From Burkholderiales bacterium (lineage in GTDB: Bacteria > Pseudomonadota > Gammaproteobacteria > Burkholderiales > Thiobacteraceae), in contig JAIMAL010000015.1 of NCBI GenBank assembly GCA_023511995.1, forward strand, positions 1-64,000: a stretch of 64,000 bases of DNA, in the 5' to 3' direction. Both the position numbers and the translations under genes were made by a program. The notes under the pieces are model-generated. The model had not been told where the DNA came from, searched no databases, and saw only the letters and a list, made by a program, of their open reading frames with translations. Below are positions 44,803 through 54,742 of the stretch, piece by piece; within the stretch, counting starts at the first letter, position 1; every line of letters starts with the position of its first letter.

Positions 44803-45504
44803 CTACTCCAGGACCTCCCGCTCCATCTCCTCGACGCTGGTGTGGCGCACATCCTTGCCCTTGACCATGTAGACCACGTATTCGGACATGTTCTTGGCAT
44901 GGTCGCCGATGCGTTCGATGGCCTTGGCGGCAAACAGAATGTCGATGAACATGCTGATGGTGCGCGGGTCTTCCATCATGTAGGTGATGAGGTGCCTCAG
45001 CTCACTGCGGAACTGTTCGTCCACCTGCATATCCTGTCGCGCGATCTGGGTGGCGGCGGTGGGATCGAGACGGGCAAAGGCATCCAGCGCCTTGCGCAGC
45101 ATGTCGAGGACCATCTCGCTCATGTACTTGATCTGGGAAAACCGCGGCTGGGTAATGCGATCCGCCTCGTAGATGAGCTTGCTCATGCGCGCGATCTTGG
45201 CCGCTTCGTCACCGATGCGCTCCAGATCGGTGATGGTCTTGATGATCATCATCAGCATGCGCAAATCCCCTGCCGTGGGCTGGCGGCGGGCGATGATGTG
45301 GCTGCAATCCTCGTCCAGGGAGACCTCCATGGCATTGACCCGGTGATCGTTCTGGATCACGGTCTGTGCCAGCTCCAGGTCGCCGTTGATGAGCGCTTCG
45401 ACGGCATGGATGATCTGCTCCTCCACCAGGCCGCCCATCTGCAGCACCCGGGAGCGCACCGATTCCAGCTCGGCATCGAACTGTTTGGAAGTGTGTTCAG
45501 CCAT
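44803..45504 (-). CDS. phoU: Phosphate transport regulator PhoU
   Basis: A 233-aa all-helical protein of two PhoU repeats with metal-binding E/D motifs (ITDLERIGDEAAKIA and KAIERIGDHAKNM). It tunes the Pst-PhoBR phosphate response. The start at 45504 gives the normal length. It precedes ppx by 12 bp on the same strand; no pst or phoBR genes lie in the window. Confidence 0.95.
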   Translation of the reverse strand: MAEHTSKQFDAELESVRSRVLQMGGLVEEQIIHAVEALINGDLELAQTVIQNDHRVNAMEVSLDEDCSHIIARRQPTAGDLRMLMMIIKTITDLERIGDEAAKIARMSKLIYEADRITQPRFSQIKYMSEMVLDMLRKALDAFARLDPTAATQIARQDMQVDEQFRSELRHLITYMMEDPRTISMFIDILFAAKAIERIGDHAKNMSEYVVYMVKGKDVRHTSVEEMEREVLE

Positions 45505-45566
45505 GGTTCCTCTCCTCACCCATTCTGCCCGTTCCTCTGTGACCGTCCGGTGACAGGCCGCCAAAC

Positions 45567-46223
45567 CTAGCGCTTCAACGCGGTCACCCCCTGCGGCGTG
45601 CCGATGAGGGCGAGGTCCGCCGGACGCCGCGCGAACAGACCATTGGTGACCACCCCGGCGATCTGGTTGAGGGTGCTTTCCAGTTCCACCGGGTTCAGGA
45701 TATTCAGGTTGTGCACATCGAGAATGACGTTGCCGTTGTCGGTGACGAAACCCTCCCGCAGCTTGGGCTGCCCCCCCAGTTTGACCAGCTCCCGCGCCAC
45801 ATAGCTGCGGGCCATGGGGATCACCTCGACAGGCAGCGGGAATTTCCCCAGCACGTCCACCAGCTTGGTGTGATCGACGATGCAGATGAACTTGTCGGAG
45901 GCCGCAGCGACGATCTTCTCCCGGGTCAGGGCGCCGCCGCCACCCTTGATCATGTGCAGATGCTCGGTGATCTCGTCGGCGCCATCCACATAGAGGGGAA
46001 GCTGGCCGGCATCGTTCAAATCGATGACGCGGATGCCCCGCGCCATCAGCCGCTGCCGCGTGGCTTCGGAGCTGGCCACGGCGGCATCGATCTTGTGTTT
46101 GATTTTGGCCAGCTCATCGATGAAATAGTTGGCGGTGGAACCGGTACCCACACCGATGAGACCGGGCTCGACAAAGGCGATGGCTTCCCGCGCCACCGCC
46201 TGCTTGAGTTCGTCCTGGGTCAT
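45567..46223 (-). CDS. rpiA: Ribose-5-phosphate isomerase A
   Basis: Interconverts ribose-5-phosphate and ribulose-5-phosphate in the pentose-phosphate and Calvin cycles, 218 aa. Family motifs are complete: [43 protein letters not shown] and [12 protein letters not shown] 46223 gives the family N-terminus. Divergent from ilvA. Confidence 0.97.
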   Translation of the reverse strand: MTQDELKQAVAREAIAFVEPGLIGVGTGSTANYFIDELAKIKHKIDAAVASSEATRQRLMARGIRVIDLNDAGQLPLYVDGADEITEHLHMIKGGGGALTREKIVAAASDKFICIVDHTKLVDVLGKFPLPVEVIPMARSYVARELVKLGGQPKLREGFVTDNGNVILDVHNLNILNPVELESTLNQIAGVVTNGLFARRPADLALIGTPQGVTALKR

Positions 46224-46341
46224 GCTTGGCCTTCCGGAAAAATGCAGGGAAACGGCAAGGATAGCGCCGGGACGGGATTTTCTCAATTAAAATGGCGGCA
46301 TTTGCGAAACAACTACCCCCTTTGGTTCCACCCGGCAACCG

Positions 46342-47859
46342 ATGACCCGCACGCCCGACTATCTGCGCATGATCCTCACCAGCCGCGTCTATGACGTGGC
46401 CATCGAAAGCCCGCTGGAGCCCGCCCCGGGGCTTTCCCGCCGCACCGGCAACCGCATCCTGCTCAAACGCGAGGACATGCAAAGCGTGTTTTCCTTCAAG
46501 CTGCGCGGCGCCTACAACAAGATGGCCCATCTGCCGGCGGCTGCCCTCAAACGCGGTGTCATCTGCGCCTCCGCCGGCAACCACGCGCAGGGGGTAGCCC
46601 TTGCCGCGCAACGCCTCCACTGCCAGGCCACCATCGTCATGCCGGCCACCACGCCGCAGATCAAGGTACAGGCGGTGGCAAGCCGGGGCGCCCAGGTGGT
46701 GCTCCATGGCGATTCGTACGACGAGGCCTTCGCCCATGCCTCGCTGCTGGCGCGCAAGCACCGGCTCACCTTCGTCCATCCCTACGACGACCCGGAGGTG
46801 ATCGCCGGCCAAGGCACCATCGGCATGGAAATCCTGCGCCAGCACACCGAGCCCATCCACGCCATCCTCGTGCCGGTGGGAGGCGGCGGTCTCATTGCGG
46901 GGATTGCCACCTATGTCAAGACGCTGCGGCCGGACATCCGCATCGTCGGCGTCGAGCCGGCGGATGCCGACGCCATGCATCAGTCGCTGAAAGCGGGCAG
47001 GCGCGTTGCGCTGTCCCAAGTGGGCCTGTTTGCCGACGGCGTGGCGGTGAAGCAGGTGGGCGAGGAGACCTTCCGCCTGTGCCGCCAGTATGTGGACGAA
47101 ATCGTCCTCTGCGACACCGATGCCATCTGCGCCGCCATCAAGGACGTCTTCGAGGACACCCGTTCCATCCTGGAACCCGCGGGCGCCCTTGCCATCGCCG
47201 GGGCGAAGACCTACGCGGCCCGCCACCGTCTGAAGGACAAGACCCTTATTGCCATTGCCAGCGGCGCCAACATGAACTTCGACCGTCTGCGCCACGTGGC
47301 GGAACGGGCGGAACTGGGCGAGCAGCGGGAAGGGATCCTGGCGGTGACCATCCCCGAGACGCCGGGCAGCTTCAGGCGGTTCTGCGCCCTGCTCGGCCCC
47401 CGCAACATCACCGAATTCAACTACCGCTATGCCGACCCGCGGGAAGCCCACGTCTTCGTCGGCGTGCAGGTGCAGGACCGACGCGAGGTGGGGGAGCTCG
47501 TCGCCCGCCTGAAAGCCGCCGGCCTCAAGGCCCTCGATCTCACCGACAACGAAATGGCCAAGCTCCACGTACGCCATCTGGTGGGCGGCCATGCCCCGCA
47601 GGCGAAGGACGAGCGGCTGTTCCGTTTCGAATTTCCGGAACGGCCCGGGGCGCTGATGAAATTCCTCGACTCCATGTCCCACGGCTGGAACATCAGTCTC
47701 TTCCACTATCGCAACCACGGCGCCGATTACGGGCGGGTGCTGGTGGGCATCCAGGTGCCGGCCGCCGACCAGAAGGCCTTCGCGCAATTTTTGGAGCGTC
47801 TGGGCTATCCCTGGTGGGAAGAGTCCAACAATCCGGCCTACCGCCTCTTCCTCGGCTGA
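46342..47859 (+). CDS. ilvA: Threonine ammonia-lyase (biosynthetic)
   Basis: First enzyme of isoleucine synthesis, 505 aa. The PLP lysine is Lys53 in SVFSFKLRGAYNKM, and the phosphate-binding VPVGGGGLIAGIA is intact. The C-terminal part carries two ACT-like regulatory domains (GILAVTIPETPGSFRRFC and FRFEFPERPGALMKFL), the long form subject to isoleucine feedback. Confidence 0.97.
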   Translation: MTRTPDYLRMILTSRVYDVAIESPLEPAPGLSRRTGNRILLKREDMQSVFSFKLRGAYNKMAHLPAAALKRGVICASAGNHAQGVALAAQRLHCQATIVMPATTPQIKVQAVASRGAQVVLHGDSYDEAFAHASLLARKHRLTFVHPYDDPEVIAGQGTIGMEILRQHTEPIHAILVPVGGGGLIAGIATYVKTLRPDIRIVGVEPADADAMHQSLKAGRRVALSQVGLFADGVAVKQVGEETFRLCRQYVDEIVLCDTDAICAAIKDVFEDTRSILEPAGALAIAGAKTYAARHRLKDKTLIAIASGANMNFDRLRHVAERAELGEQREGILAVTIPETPGSFRRFCALLGPRNITEFNYRYADPREAHVFVGVQVQDRREVGELVARLKAAGLKALDLTDNEMAKLHVRHLVGGHAPQAKDERLFRFEFPERPGALMKFLDSMSHGWNISLFHYRNHGADYGRVLVGIQVPAADQKAFAQFLERLGYPWWEESNNPAYRLFLG

Positions 47860-47880
47860 ACTCTGCGCCTGCGCGGTCTT

Positions 47881-49269
47881 TCAGGTGCGCGCCCGCGCCC
47901 GCACGGGCCGCGACCACACCGTCTTCACGTTCACGAATTCCCGGATGCCGTGATAGGAAAGCTCGCGGCCGAAACCGGATGCCTTGACCCCGCCGAAGGG
48001 CAGGCGTGGATCGGACTTGACCATGCCGTTGATGAACACCGAGCCCGCCTCGATGCGCCGCGCCGCCGCTTCGGCGCGCGCCGTGTCGCGGCTCCAGATG
48101 CTGGCCCCGAGGCCGAAGCGGGTTTCGTTGGCGATTGCCAGCGCCTCCTCCTCCCCCGCCGCGCGGATGATGGTCGCCACCGGGCCGAACAGCTCCTCAT
48201 GATAGGCGCGGCAGCGGGCGGTAACGTGATCCAGGATGGAAGGCGCGTAATAGACCCCCTCCCGAGCCAGCGGCGCACAGCCCGTCACCGGCACCGCCCC
48301 CTGGGCGATGGAATCCGTCACCTGGCGGTGCAGGGTCTCCCGCAGATCCAGCCGCGCCATGGGGGCGATGTGCGTCGCCTCGTCCATGGGATCCCCCACC
48401 ACCAGGGCCTCGACGCGGTTTTTCAAGCGGGCGACGAACTCGTCGGCGATCTCCGGCACGACGATGAATCGCTTGGCGGCGATGCAGGACTGACCGCAGT
48501 TGAGGAAACGTGAGGCCACGGCCTGCTCCACGGTGAAATCGAGATCGGCGTCCGCCAGCACGATGAATGGATCGGACCCTCCCAGCTCCAGCACGCATTT
48601 CTTCAGGTGCTGCCCGGCCACGGTGGCCACCCGCCGTCCGGCTTCCTCCGAGCCGGTGAGGGTCACCGCCTGCACATGGTGGCTGGCGATGGCATCGGCG
48701 ACATCCCCCGCCTCGATCATGAGGGTGGTGAACACGCCCTCCGGCACGCCGCCATCCCGGAACACCGTCTCCAGGGTAAGCGCACACTGGGGCACGTTGG
48801 AGGCATGTTTGAGCACCACGGCGTTGCCCGCCATGAGGGCCGGTGCCGCCGCGCGGAAAACCTGCCAGAAGGGGAAATTCCAGGGCATGATGGCGAGCAC
48901 CACGCCCAGCGGCGCGTAGGTGACGTAGCTTTTCGCGGCGTCCGTCTCCACCGGCTCGTCCTGGAGGAACAGCGCCCCGTGCTGGGCATAGTATTCGCAT
49001 GCCGTGGCGCACTTCTCCACTTCCGCCCGCGCCTCCCGGAGGAGTTTGCCCATTTCGCGGGTGATGAGTTCGGCATAGCGGTCACGGGCCAGGCGCAGAT
49101 GGATGGCCACCTCGCGCAACACCGCGGCCCGTTCGGCAAAACTCCGTTGGGCCCACTCCTTCTGCGCTGCGGCAGCGCGCGCCAAGGCATCGGCGAGGCG
49201 ATGACTGTCCCAGCTCACATAACTTCCCAGTACCCGGTTGGTGGCGGGATTGAGACTCACATACGGCAT
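47881..49269 (-). CDS. NAD(P)-dependent aldehyde dehydrogenase, succinate-semialdehyde type
   Basis: A 462-aa aldehyde dehydrogenase. Catalytic Cys262 lies in FLNCGQSCIAAKRF and the general base Glu228 in VLELGGSDPF. The cofactor region reads IMPWNFPFWQ and TLTGSEEAGRRVA. Closest-looking group is succinate-semialdehyde dehydrogenase, but substrate cannot be fixed by sequence alone. It is convergent with ilvA. Confidence 0.88.
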   Translation of the reverse strand: MPYVSLNPATNRVLGSYVSWDSHRLADALARAAAAQKEWAQRSFAERAAVLREVAIHLRLARDRYAELITREMGKLLREARAEVEKCATACEYYAQHGALFLQDEPVETDAAKSYVTYAPLGVVLAIMPWNFPFWQVFRAAAPALMAGNAVVLKHASNVPQCALTLETVFRDGGVPEGVFTTLMIEAGDVADAIASHHVQAVTLTGSEEAGRRVATVAGQHLKKCVLELGGSDPFIVLADADLDFTVEQAVASRFLNCGQSCIAAKRFIVVPEIADEFVARLKNRVEALVVGDPMDEATHIAPMARLDLRETLHRQVTDSIAQGAVPVTGCAPLAREGVYYAPSILDHVTARCRAYHEELFGPVATIIRAAGEEEALAIANETRFGLGASIWSRDTARAEAAARRIEAGSVFINGMVKSDPRLPFGGVKASGFGRELSYHGIREFVNVKTVWSRPVRARART

Positions 49270-49370
49270 AATTCAGCTTCAAACAGTGACGACAGCCTCG
49301 AACGCCGCATCCATCCTCGAGGCGGCACCCCGGTGGTCAACGCTTTGGCGACTGCGGCAGCGGAGTTTTC

Positions 49371-51350
49371 ATGGTGAATATAGCAGAGAGGGATAGGATC
49401 CGCGCCTGGATCCCCGCGCTTGCACGCCTCATCCTGCTGCTGGGCTTTTGCCTGCCCCTTTGTGGGGTGGCCGCGCCTGAGGACGATGTGCTCGCCGCCC
49501 GCGATGCCTACCAGGCGCGCAACGTCACCCGTCTTGCCGAAGCAGTGCAGAGGCTTGACGGCCATCCCCTTGCCGCCCTTGCCCGTTACTGGCAGCTTTC
49601 CCTTTCCCTGGAGGAGGTGCCGGCGGAACGGGTGCAAGAATTCGTGAGCGCCTATCCCGACTCCCACCTCGCCGACCGCCTGCGCGGCGAATGGCTGAAG
49701 GTGCTGGGCAAGCGCCGGGACTGGGGCCGTTTCACCGCCGAATATCCCCTCCTAGTGAACGAAGACCGGGAGGTCACCTGCTACGCCCTGCAGGCCCGTC
49801 TCGCCCTTTTTCCGGCCGACACCAGCGCGCTGGATGAGGCCCACCGCTTGTGGTTCACCGGCGCTTCGCTTCCCGCAAGCTGCGATCCCCTCTTCGAACG
49901 GCTGGCGGAGACGCGCCGTCTGAGTCGGGACGATGTCTTCACCCGCCTGCGCCTGGCCCTGGAGGCCGGCAATGTGAGCGTGGCCCGTTCCATTACCCGC
50001 TATCTGCCAGAACGGGACCGCGCCATGCTCAAACCTCTGGAAGCCGTCGCCGACAACCCCCAGCGTTTCCTCGAGCGCAAAAGCTTCGATCCCGGCGAGC
50101 GCGCAAGCCGCGAACTCGTGCTATTCGCCGTCACACGCCTGGCCCAGACCGACCCCACACAGGCGGCTTCCCGCTGGCAGACCCTGGCCCAGGGGTTTCC
50201 CCCAGAGGACCAGGCCTATATGTGGGGAGAGCTTGCCTACCAGGCGGCGCGCCGCCTCGACCCCGTGGCCCTCGAGTGGTATCGCCGCGCCAAAGATGCG
50301 CCCCTTTCCGATTCCAAGCGCGCCTGGCAGGTGCGCGTCGCCCTCCGGGTGGGGGAATGGTCCACGGTGCTGGCGGCGATCGAGGCCATGAGCCCCGAGG
50401 AGCAACGGCAACCCGTCTGGCGTTACTGGAAGGCGCGGGCGCTCAAAGCCATGGGCAAAACCGTCGCCGCCACCGAACTGCTGGTTCCCCTGTCACGGGA
50501 ACACCACTACTACGGCCAACTGGCACTGGAAGAGCTGGGCAGCGTCATGGCACCACCAGCCACCAACTACAAACCCAGCGAAGGGGACATCGAGGCCATC
50601 CGGGAGAAGCCCGCCATCCAGCGCGCGCTCGCCTTTTTCCGTGCCGGACTGCGCAGCGAGGGGGTGCGCGAGTGGCAGTGGGCGATCCGCCAAATGGATG
50701 ACCGGGAGCTTATTGCCAGCGCGGAACTGGCGCGGCGCAATGATCTCTACGACCGGGCCATCGCCGCCGCCGAACGCACCCGGCAACTGCATGACTTCGA
50801 CCTGCGTTTCCCCACCCCGCACCGGGATCTGATGCAAACCTACACCCGCAGACTGGGCCTCGATGAATCCTGGGTCTATGGCCTCATCCGTCAGGAAAGC
50901 CGTTTCGTGCAGGTAGCCCGGTCGGCTGCGGGCGCTTCCGGTCTCATGCAGCTCATGCCCGCCACCGCCCGCTGGGTGGCGAAACGGCTGGGCCTCGACC
51001 GCTTCCACCTGGGACTCGTCAACGAACTGGAAACCAACCTCTCTCTCGGCACCTACTACCTGAAGCATGTCTATGACCGGCTCGATGGCAGCGCGGTGCT
51101 CGCCACCGCGGCCTACAACGCCGGGCCGGGTCGCGCCCGCCGCTGGCAGGACGTGCGTCCCCTGGAAGGGGCGGTCTATGTGGAATCCATTCCCTTCAAC
51201 GAGACCCGCGACTATGTGAAGAAGGTGCTGTCCAACGCCACCTACTACGCCCTGCGCCTGGGGGAGAAGCTCACCTCCCTGAAGGCCAGACTGGCGGTGG
51301 TGCCGGGGCGGGGGAGCCGCGACGAAGGGGAATTCGCCAACGAACCCTGA
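49371..51350 (+). CDS. Soluble lytic murein transglycosylase
   Basis: A 659-aa periplasmic enzyme (Slt70-like) that cleaves peptidoglycan glycan strands. A signal peptide (IPALARLILLLGFCLPLCGVAA) is followed by a long helical U domain (residues ~35-480). The C-terminal SLT domain has the catalytic Glu in YGLIRQESRF, then SAAGASGLMQLMPATARWVA and ATAAYNAGPGRARRW. Divergent from the aldehyde dehydrogenase. Confidence 0.95.
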   Translation: MVNIAERDRIRAWIPALARLILLLGFCLPLCGVAAPEDDVLAARDAYQARNVTRLAEAVQRLDGHPLAALARYWQLSLSLEEVPAERVQEFVSAYPDSHLADRLRGEWLKVLGKRRDWGRFTAEYPLLVNEDREVTCYALQARLALFPADTSALDEAHRLWFTGASLPASCDPLFERLAETRRLSRDDVFTRLRLALEAGNVSVARSITRYLPERDRAMLKPLEAVADNPQRFLERKSFDPGERASRELVLFAVTRLAQTDPTQAASRWQTLAQGFPPEDQAYMWGELAYQAARRLDPVALEWYRRAKDAPLSDSKRAWQVRVALRVGEWSTVLAAIEAMSPEEQRQPVWRYWKARALKAMGKTVAATELLVPLSREHHYYGQLALEELGSVMAPPATNYKPSEGDIEAIREKPAIQRALAFFRAGLRSEGVREWQWAIRQMDDRELIASAELARRNDLYDRAIAAAERTRQLHDFDLRFPTPHRDLMQTYTRRLGLDESWVYGLIRQESRFVQVARSAAGASGLMQLMPATARWVAKRLGLDRFHLGLVNELETNLSLGTYYLKHVYDRLDGSAVLATAAYNAGPGRARRWQDVRPLEGAVYVESIPFNETRDYVKKVLSNATYYALRLGEKLTSLKARLAVVPGRGSRDEGEFANEP

Positions 51351-51382
51351 ACGAGGGGCCTTTGTCCCTGTTGCACGCGCCG

Positions 51383-53143
51383 TCAGGCTTTCTCGCCGCG
51401 CCTGTCGCTGTTACTCACCACCAGTTTCAGGGCCGGCCGCAGCTCGAAGCAGACCCGTCCCACTTCGTTCGCCACCAGCCGCAATTGATAGCCGAGGGCT
51501 TCGGCCTGGCGCGCGGCCTGATAAAGACCGATGCCATAGCCGGTGCTGGAGGCAACCGGCGCGGAGAGCAGGCGGGACGCCGCCTCCCGGCTCACCGGCT
51601 GACCGGTATCGCAGACGGTGAGGCAGCGGCCGGCGGAAAAGCGCACGCGGATGAGAATGCCCTTTTGGCTTGCGCGCTTCTTCAGCGCATTCTGCAGCAG
51701 GTTATCGGCCACGCTGTCGAAGAGCTCCACCGGAATGGGGGTGTCATCGGGCTCCCCCTCGCACTCGAATTCGATCTCCTCGTCTCCATAGCGGGTCTTG
51801 AGCGCCGCCCACCACTGGCTTGCGGCTGCCTCCTCCCGGTTCACCAGATGGGGCGCGCGCAGCTTGCGCAGGGTCTGATCCAGCCGCGAAGTGATCAGCG
51901 GCAGTTGCCGTTTCATGAGCCCCTGCAGGGCATCGGCCTGTTCCGGGCCGCTGGATTCCGCCGCCTTGCACAGGGTGGTGAGGGATTGCAGGAGGTTTTT
52001 CACGTCGTGGGTAAGCCGCGCCCCCGTCTCATGGATGGCCTGCATGTAGGCGTTCTGGCGCTGTTCCCGCTCCCTGAGTTTTGCTTCATGGAAAAACTCG
52101 ATGAGCTCCACCAGAAGCCGCGTGTGCATGGTGAGGGCGGGCGCCAGATGGGCGCGGGTGTAGAGATCCACACTCAGGCGGCGCAAGGGGATGTCCAGGC
52201 AATGGGCGGTGGGCAGCCCGAACTCGCCCTGCTCCTCCAGGGTGTGCCAGCTTCCGCCGGCAATCCAAGGCAGCCTTCCCAGCTCCTCCATGGCGCGCCT
52301 GACGAAGGTTCCCGGCTCCGGCTCGCTTTCCGCGAGGCGCGCCAGATCGCGTAGCCAATCCTCGAAGGGCAGGCCCACGCTCAAAAGGTAACGGGAGAGA
52401 AGCTGCCCGAAGCCGGCAAAGCCCGCCCGCGGCTGCCACAGCCAGGCCAGCACCAGGAGCAACCCGGCTAGGCCCAGCAGCGCCCCGGCCAGGGAGATGA
52501 GGTAGTGCTCTCCGCTCAGCACCTTGAGAGCGAAGCTGCCCAGCACCAGCACCATGACAAGGAGGAACAGCATCAGGCTGTAGATGAAGTCCACCACGTG
52601 GGCGCGGTCCGCCGGCATGTCCTCGCGACCGAGGAAGAGGAGCAGCAGGGGAAAGACGGGCAGGCCGAAGCGCATGAGGAAGGTGACCGGCCCCAGCATG
52701 GCCTCCGTGGCGAAGAGGTGGGGCACCACCCAGCCGAGGAGCATGCCCAGGAGATAGGTCACCGCAAGCAAAGCGGAAAGCCGTTGCCGCCGCGCCTCCT
52801 GCCCCAGCGCGCGGCCACCGATCAGGCCCACCAGCACGCCGATCCAAAGGGCGGCGGTCCACCAGCCCGCCCCCCACACGAGGGCCGCGGCCAGCAGGAC
52901 AAGAACCAAGGCGGAAGCGGGGCTGACCGCCTCGTCGGGCCGCCACAAGGGCTGCCAGAAGAGGAAAAAGCCCAGATGCGCAAGGAGAAGCGCCCGTGCC
53001 CACCACGCTTCCACTCCCCAGGCGAGCGCGCCATGGAGGGTGAGGAGCATCAGGCCCAGCCACAGGTGGGGATAGGCCCGCGTCCATTGCGCGAGACTTG
53101 CCCCGCCCTTCTCGGCCCCCCTGTCGGCCCCCCTGTCGGCCAT
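51383..53143 (-). CDS. Orphan membrane sensor histidine kinase
   Basis: A 586-aa protein. About seven or eight membrane segments lie in residues ~25-275, then a GAF-like cytosolic region, then a kinase core. The phosphorylated His is in LTHDVKNLLQSL, the N-box DSVADNLLQNALKK, and the G1 box VCDTGQPVS with GYGIGLYQA. The layout resembles PrsK-like sensors, which act with PrsR, a sigma-54 activator. No response regulator lies beside it. ATG 53143 avoids overlap with the divergent ABC permease. Confidence 0.8.
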   Translation of the reverse strand: MADRGADRGAEKGGASLAQWTRAYPHLWLGLMLLTLHGALAWGVEAWWARALLLAHLGFFLFWQPLWRPDEAVSPASALVLVLLAAALVWGAGWWTAALWIGVLVGLIGGRALGQEARRQRLSALLAVTYLLGMLLGWVVPHLFATEAMLGPVTFLMRFGLPVFPLLLLFLGREDMPADRAHVVDFIYSLMLFLLVMVLVLGSFALKVLSGEHYLISLAGALLGLAGLLLVLAWLWQPRAGFAGFGQLLSRYLLSVGLPFEDWLRDLARLAESEPEPGTFVRRAMEELGRLPWIAGGSWHTLEEQGEFGLPTAHCLDIPLRRLSVDLYTRAHLAPALTMHTRLLVELIEFFHEAKLREREQRQNAYMQAIHETGARLTHDVKNLLQSLTTLCKAAESSGPEQADALQGLMKRQLPLITSRLDQTLRKLRAPHLVNREEAAASQWWAALKTRYGDEEIEFECEGEPDDTPIPVELFDSVADNLLQNALKKRASQKGILIRVRFSAGRCLTVCDTGQPVSREAASRLLSAPVASSTGYGIGLYQAARQAEALGYQLRLVANEVGRVCFELRPALKLVVSNSDRRGEKA

Positions 53144-53217
53144 CTTTTCTTCCCTGCGCCCGCCGGCGACCTGCCGGCTTTCTGCTACCATCGCCCTGTC
53201 CCGTTTCCCTTCACACC

Positions 53218-53961
53218 ATGCGAGCAGTCCTCGCCATCGCCCAGCACACCACCCTGGAGGCGCTGCGCGGCCGCACCCTCCTCTGGTCGGCTGCCACCCT
53301 GCTCTTTCTCGTCGGTGCAAGCCTCTTTCTGCGGGAAATCGCCATCGCCGACGGCACGCGCCTGCAGACGGCGTTTCTCGCCGCTTCCATGCGTCTTGCC
53401 GGTGCCTTCATCGCGGCGACGGTCATTATCGGCGCCATGGTGCGGGAGTTCAACGAACAGGGTCATCTGCTGCTCCTCTCCCTCCCCCTCACACGCTCCC
53501 GCTACTGCGCCGGCAAATTCCTCGGCTTTGCCTGGGTCCTTTTCCTGCTCGCCCTGATGGCGGGTCTGCTCCTTGCACTTTTCGTGCCGCCTGTGCGGGC
53601 AGCGGCCTGGGGGGTGGCACTGTTTCTGGAATTGCTCATCGTGGGCAGCATGGGCCTCTTTGCCGCCGTGAGCCTGCGCCAGATGCTGCCCGCCCTCCTC
53701 CTCACGCTGGGCTTTTATGGGCTCGCGCGGGCCATCGGTGGCATCCAGCTCCTTGCCCACTGGAACCCCACCCAAGGCGCCTGGCTTACACCCCTGGTGG
53801 ATGGACTGGCCTGGCTTCTGCCGCGGCTGGATGGCTTCGCCGCTTCCGCCCGTGTGCTGGGGGAAGGCGGCAGCCTGACCCCCGCCTTGGTACAGAGTGC
53901 CCTCTACTGCGCCCTGCTCATCAACCTCACCCTACTCGATGTCAACCGGCGCGATCTCTGA
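53218..53961 (+). CDS. ABC-2-type transporter permease
   Basis: A 247-aa membrane protein with six hydrophobic segments, including LLWSAATLLFLVGASLFL and WVLFLLALMAGLLLALFV. The N-terminal RAVLAIAQHTTLEALRGRTLLW is typical of ABC-2/NosY-like permeases. No ATPase partner gene is adjacent, so its partner is probably encoded elsewhere. It overlaps the next gene by 23 bp. Confidence 0.8.
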   Translation: MRAVLAIAQHTTLEALRGRTLLWSAATLLFLVGASLFLREIAIADGTRLQTAFLAASMRLAGAFIAATVIIGAMVREFNEQGHLLLLSLPLTRSRYCAGKFLGFAWVLFLLALMAGLLLALFVPPVRAAAWGVALFLELLIVGSMGLFAAVSLRQMLPALLLTLGFYGLARAIGGIQLLAHWNPTQGAWLTPLVDGLAWLLPRLDGFAASARVLGEGGSLTPALVQSALYCALLINLTLLDVNRRDL

Positions 53962-54688
53962 CCGTCCGCGCAGGGGCGTGCTGGTCGCCCTGCTGCTCCT
54001 TGCCGCCCACATCGCCTGGCGTGCCCACGAGCCGCTGCCCCCTGCGCAAGCGGGCTTCCTGCCCGCCCCGCCGCCCCTCGCCGTGGCGCGCGCGGCAAGC
54101 CTCGGCGAGCCGGTCGCCCTGGCTGGCCTGGCCACCCTGTGGCTGCAGAGCGTGGGCGATGCGCCGGGGGCGGCCACCCCCTTCGCCCAGCTCGATTACG
54201 TCCGGCTGGAAGCCTGGCTCGACACCCTGCTTGCCCTCGACCCCTTTGCAGACGCGCCGCTTCTTCTCGCGAGCCACGTCTTCAGCCAGGTGCCCGACCC
54301 CGACAGGGTGCGGCGGATGCTGGCCTTCACCCGCCGTGCCTTTGCCGCTGATCCCGACCGCCGCTGGCGCTGGCTCACCCACGCGGCGCTGATCGCCAAA
54401 CACCGCCTCAACGATACACCGCTTGCCCTCGACTACGCGCGGGCCGTGGCCACCCATACCCATTCCCCGCCGGTGCCCCATTGGGCGCGGCAGATGCCCA
54501 TCTTCCTCCTCGAGGAACTGGGCGAGGTGGAGGCTGCGCGGATGGAGCTTTCCGCCTGGCTTGCCTCCGGCAGCGTCACCGACCCGGCGGAACGCCGCTT
54601 CCTCGGCGCGCGCCTGCTGGAGCTTGAGACCGCCGAAACTTCGCCACCTCCGTCGAGAATGCGACACTCGCCGCAACCACACCGCTGA
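53939..54688 (+). CDS. Hypothetical membrane-anchored TPR-like protein
   Basis: A 249-aa protein with one N-terminal membrane segment (GVLVALLLLAAHIAWRA) and a helical periplasmic part suggestive of tetratricopeptide repeats (LDYVRLEAWLDTLLALDPFADAPLLLASHVF). Not recognised by name. It overlaps the ABC permease gene by 23 bp and is probably translated with it. Confidence 0.72.
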   Translation: MSTGAISDRPRRGVLVALLLLAAHIAWRAHEPLPPAQAGFLPAPPPLAVARAASLGEPVALAGLATLWLQSVGDAPGAATPFAQLDYVRLEAWLDTLLALDPFADAPLLLASHVFSQVPDPDRVRRMLAFTRRAFAADPDRRWRWLTHAALIAKHRLNDTPLALDYARAVATHTHSPPVPHWARQMPIFLLEELGEVEAARMELSAWLASGSVTDPAERRFLGARLLELETAETSPPPSRMRHSPQPHR

Positions 54689-54742
54689 AATACGGGGAAA
54701 TACGGCCACCGGCCGCTGCTGGCGCACCCCGCGGCCGGTGGC
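54687..54742. repeat. Direct repeat and long inverted repeat at the pilin promoter
   Basis: GAAATACGG occurs twice (54687-54695, 54697-54705). Next comes a 12-bp perfect inverted repeat, GCCACCGGCCGC-like arms at 54705-54716 and 54731-54742 with a 14-nt loop. Its right arm overlaps the -24 element of the sigma-54 promoter. It may end the upstream transcript or act in promoter control. Confidence 0.6.
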
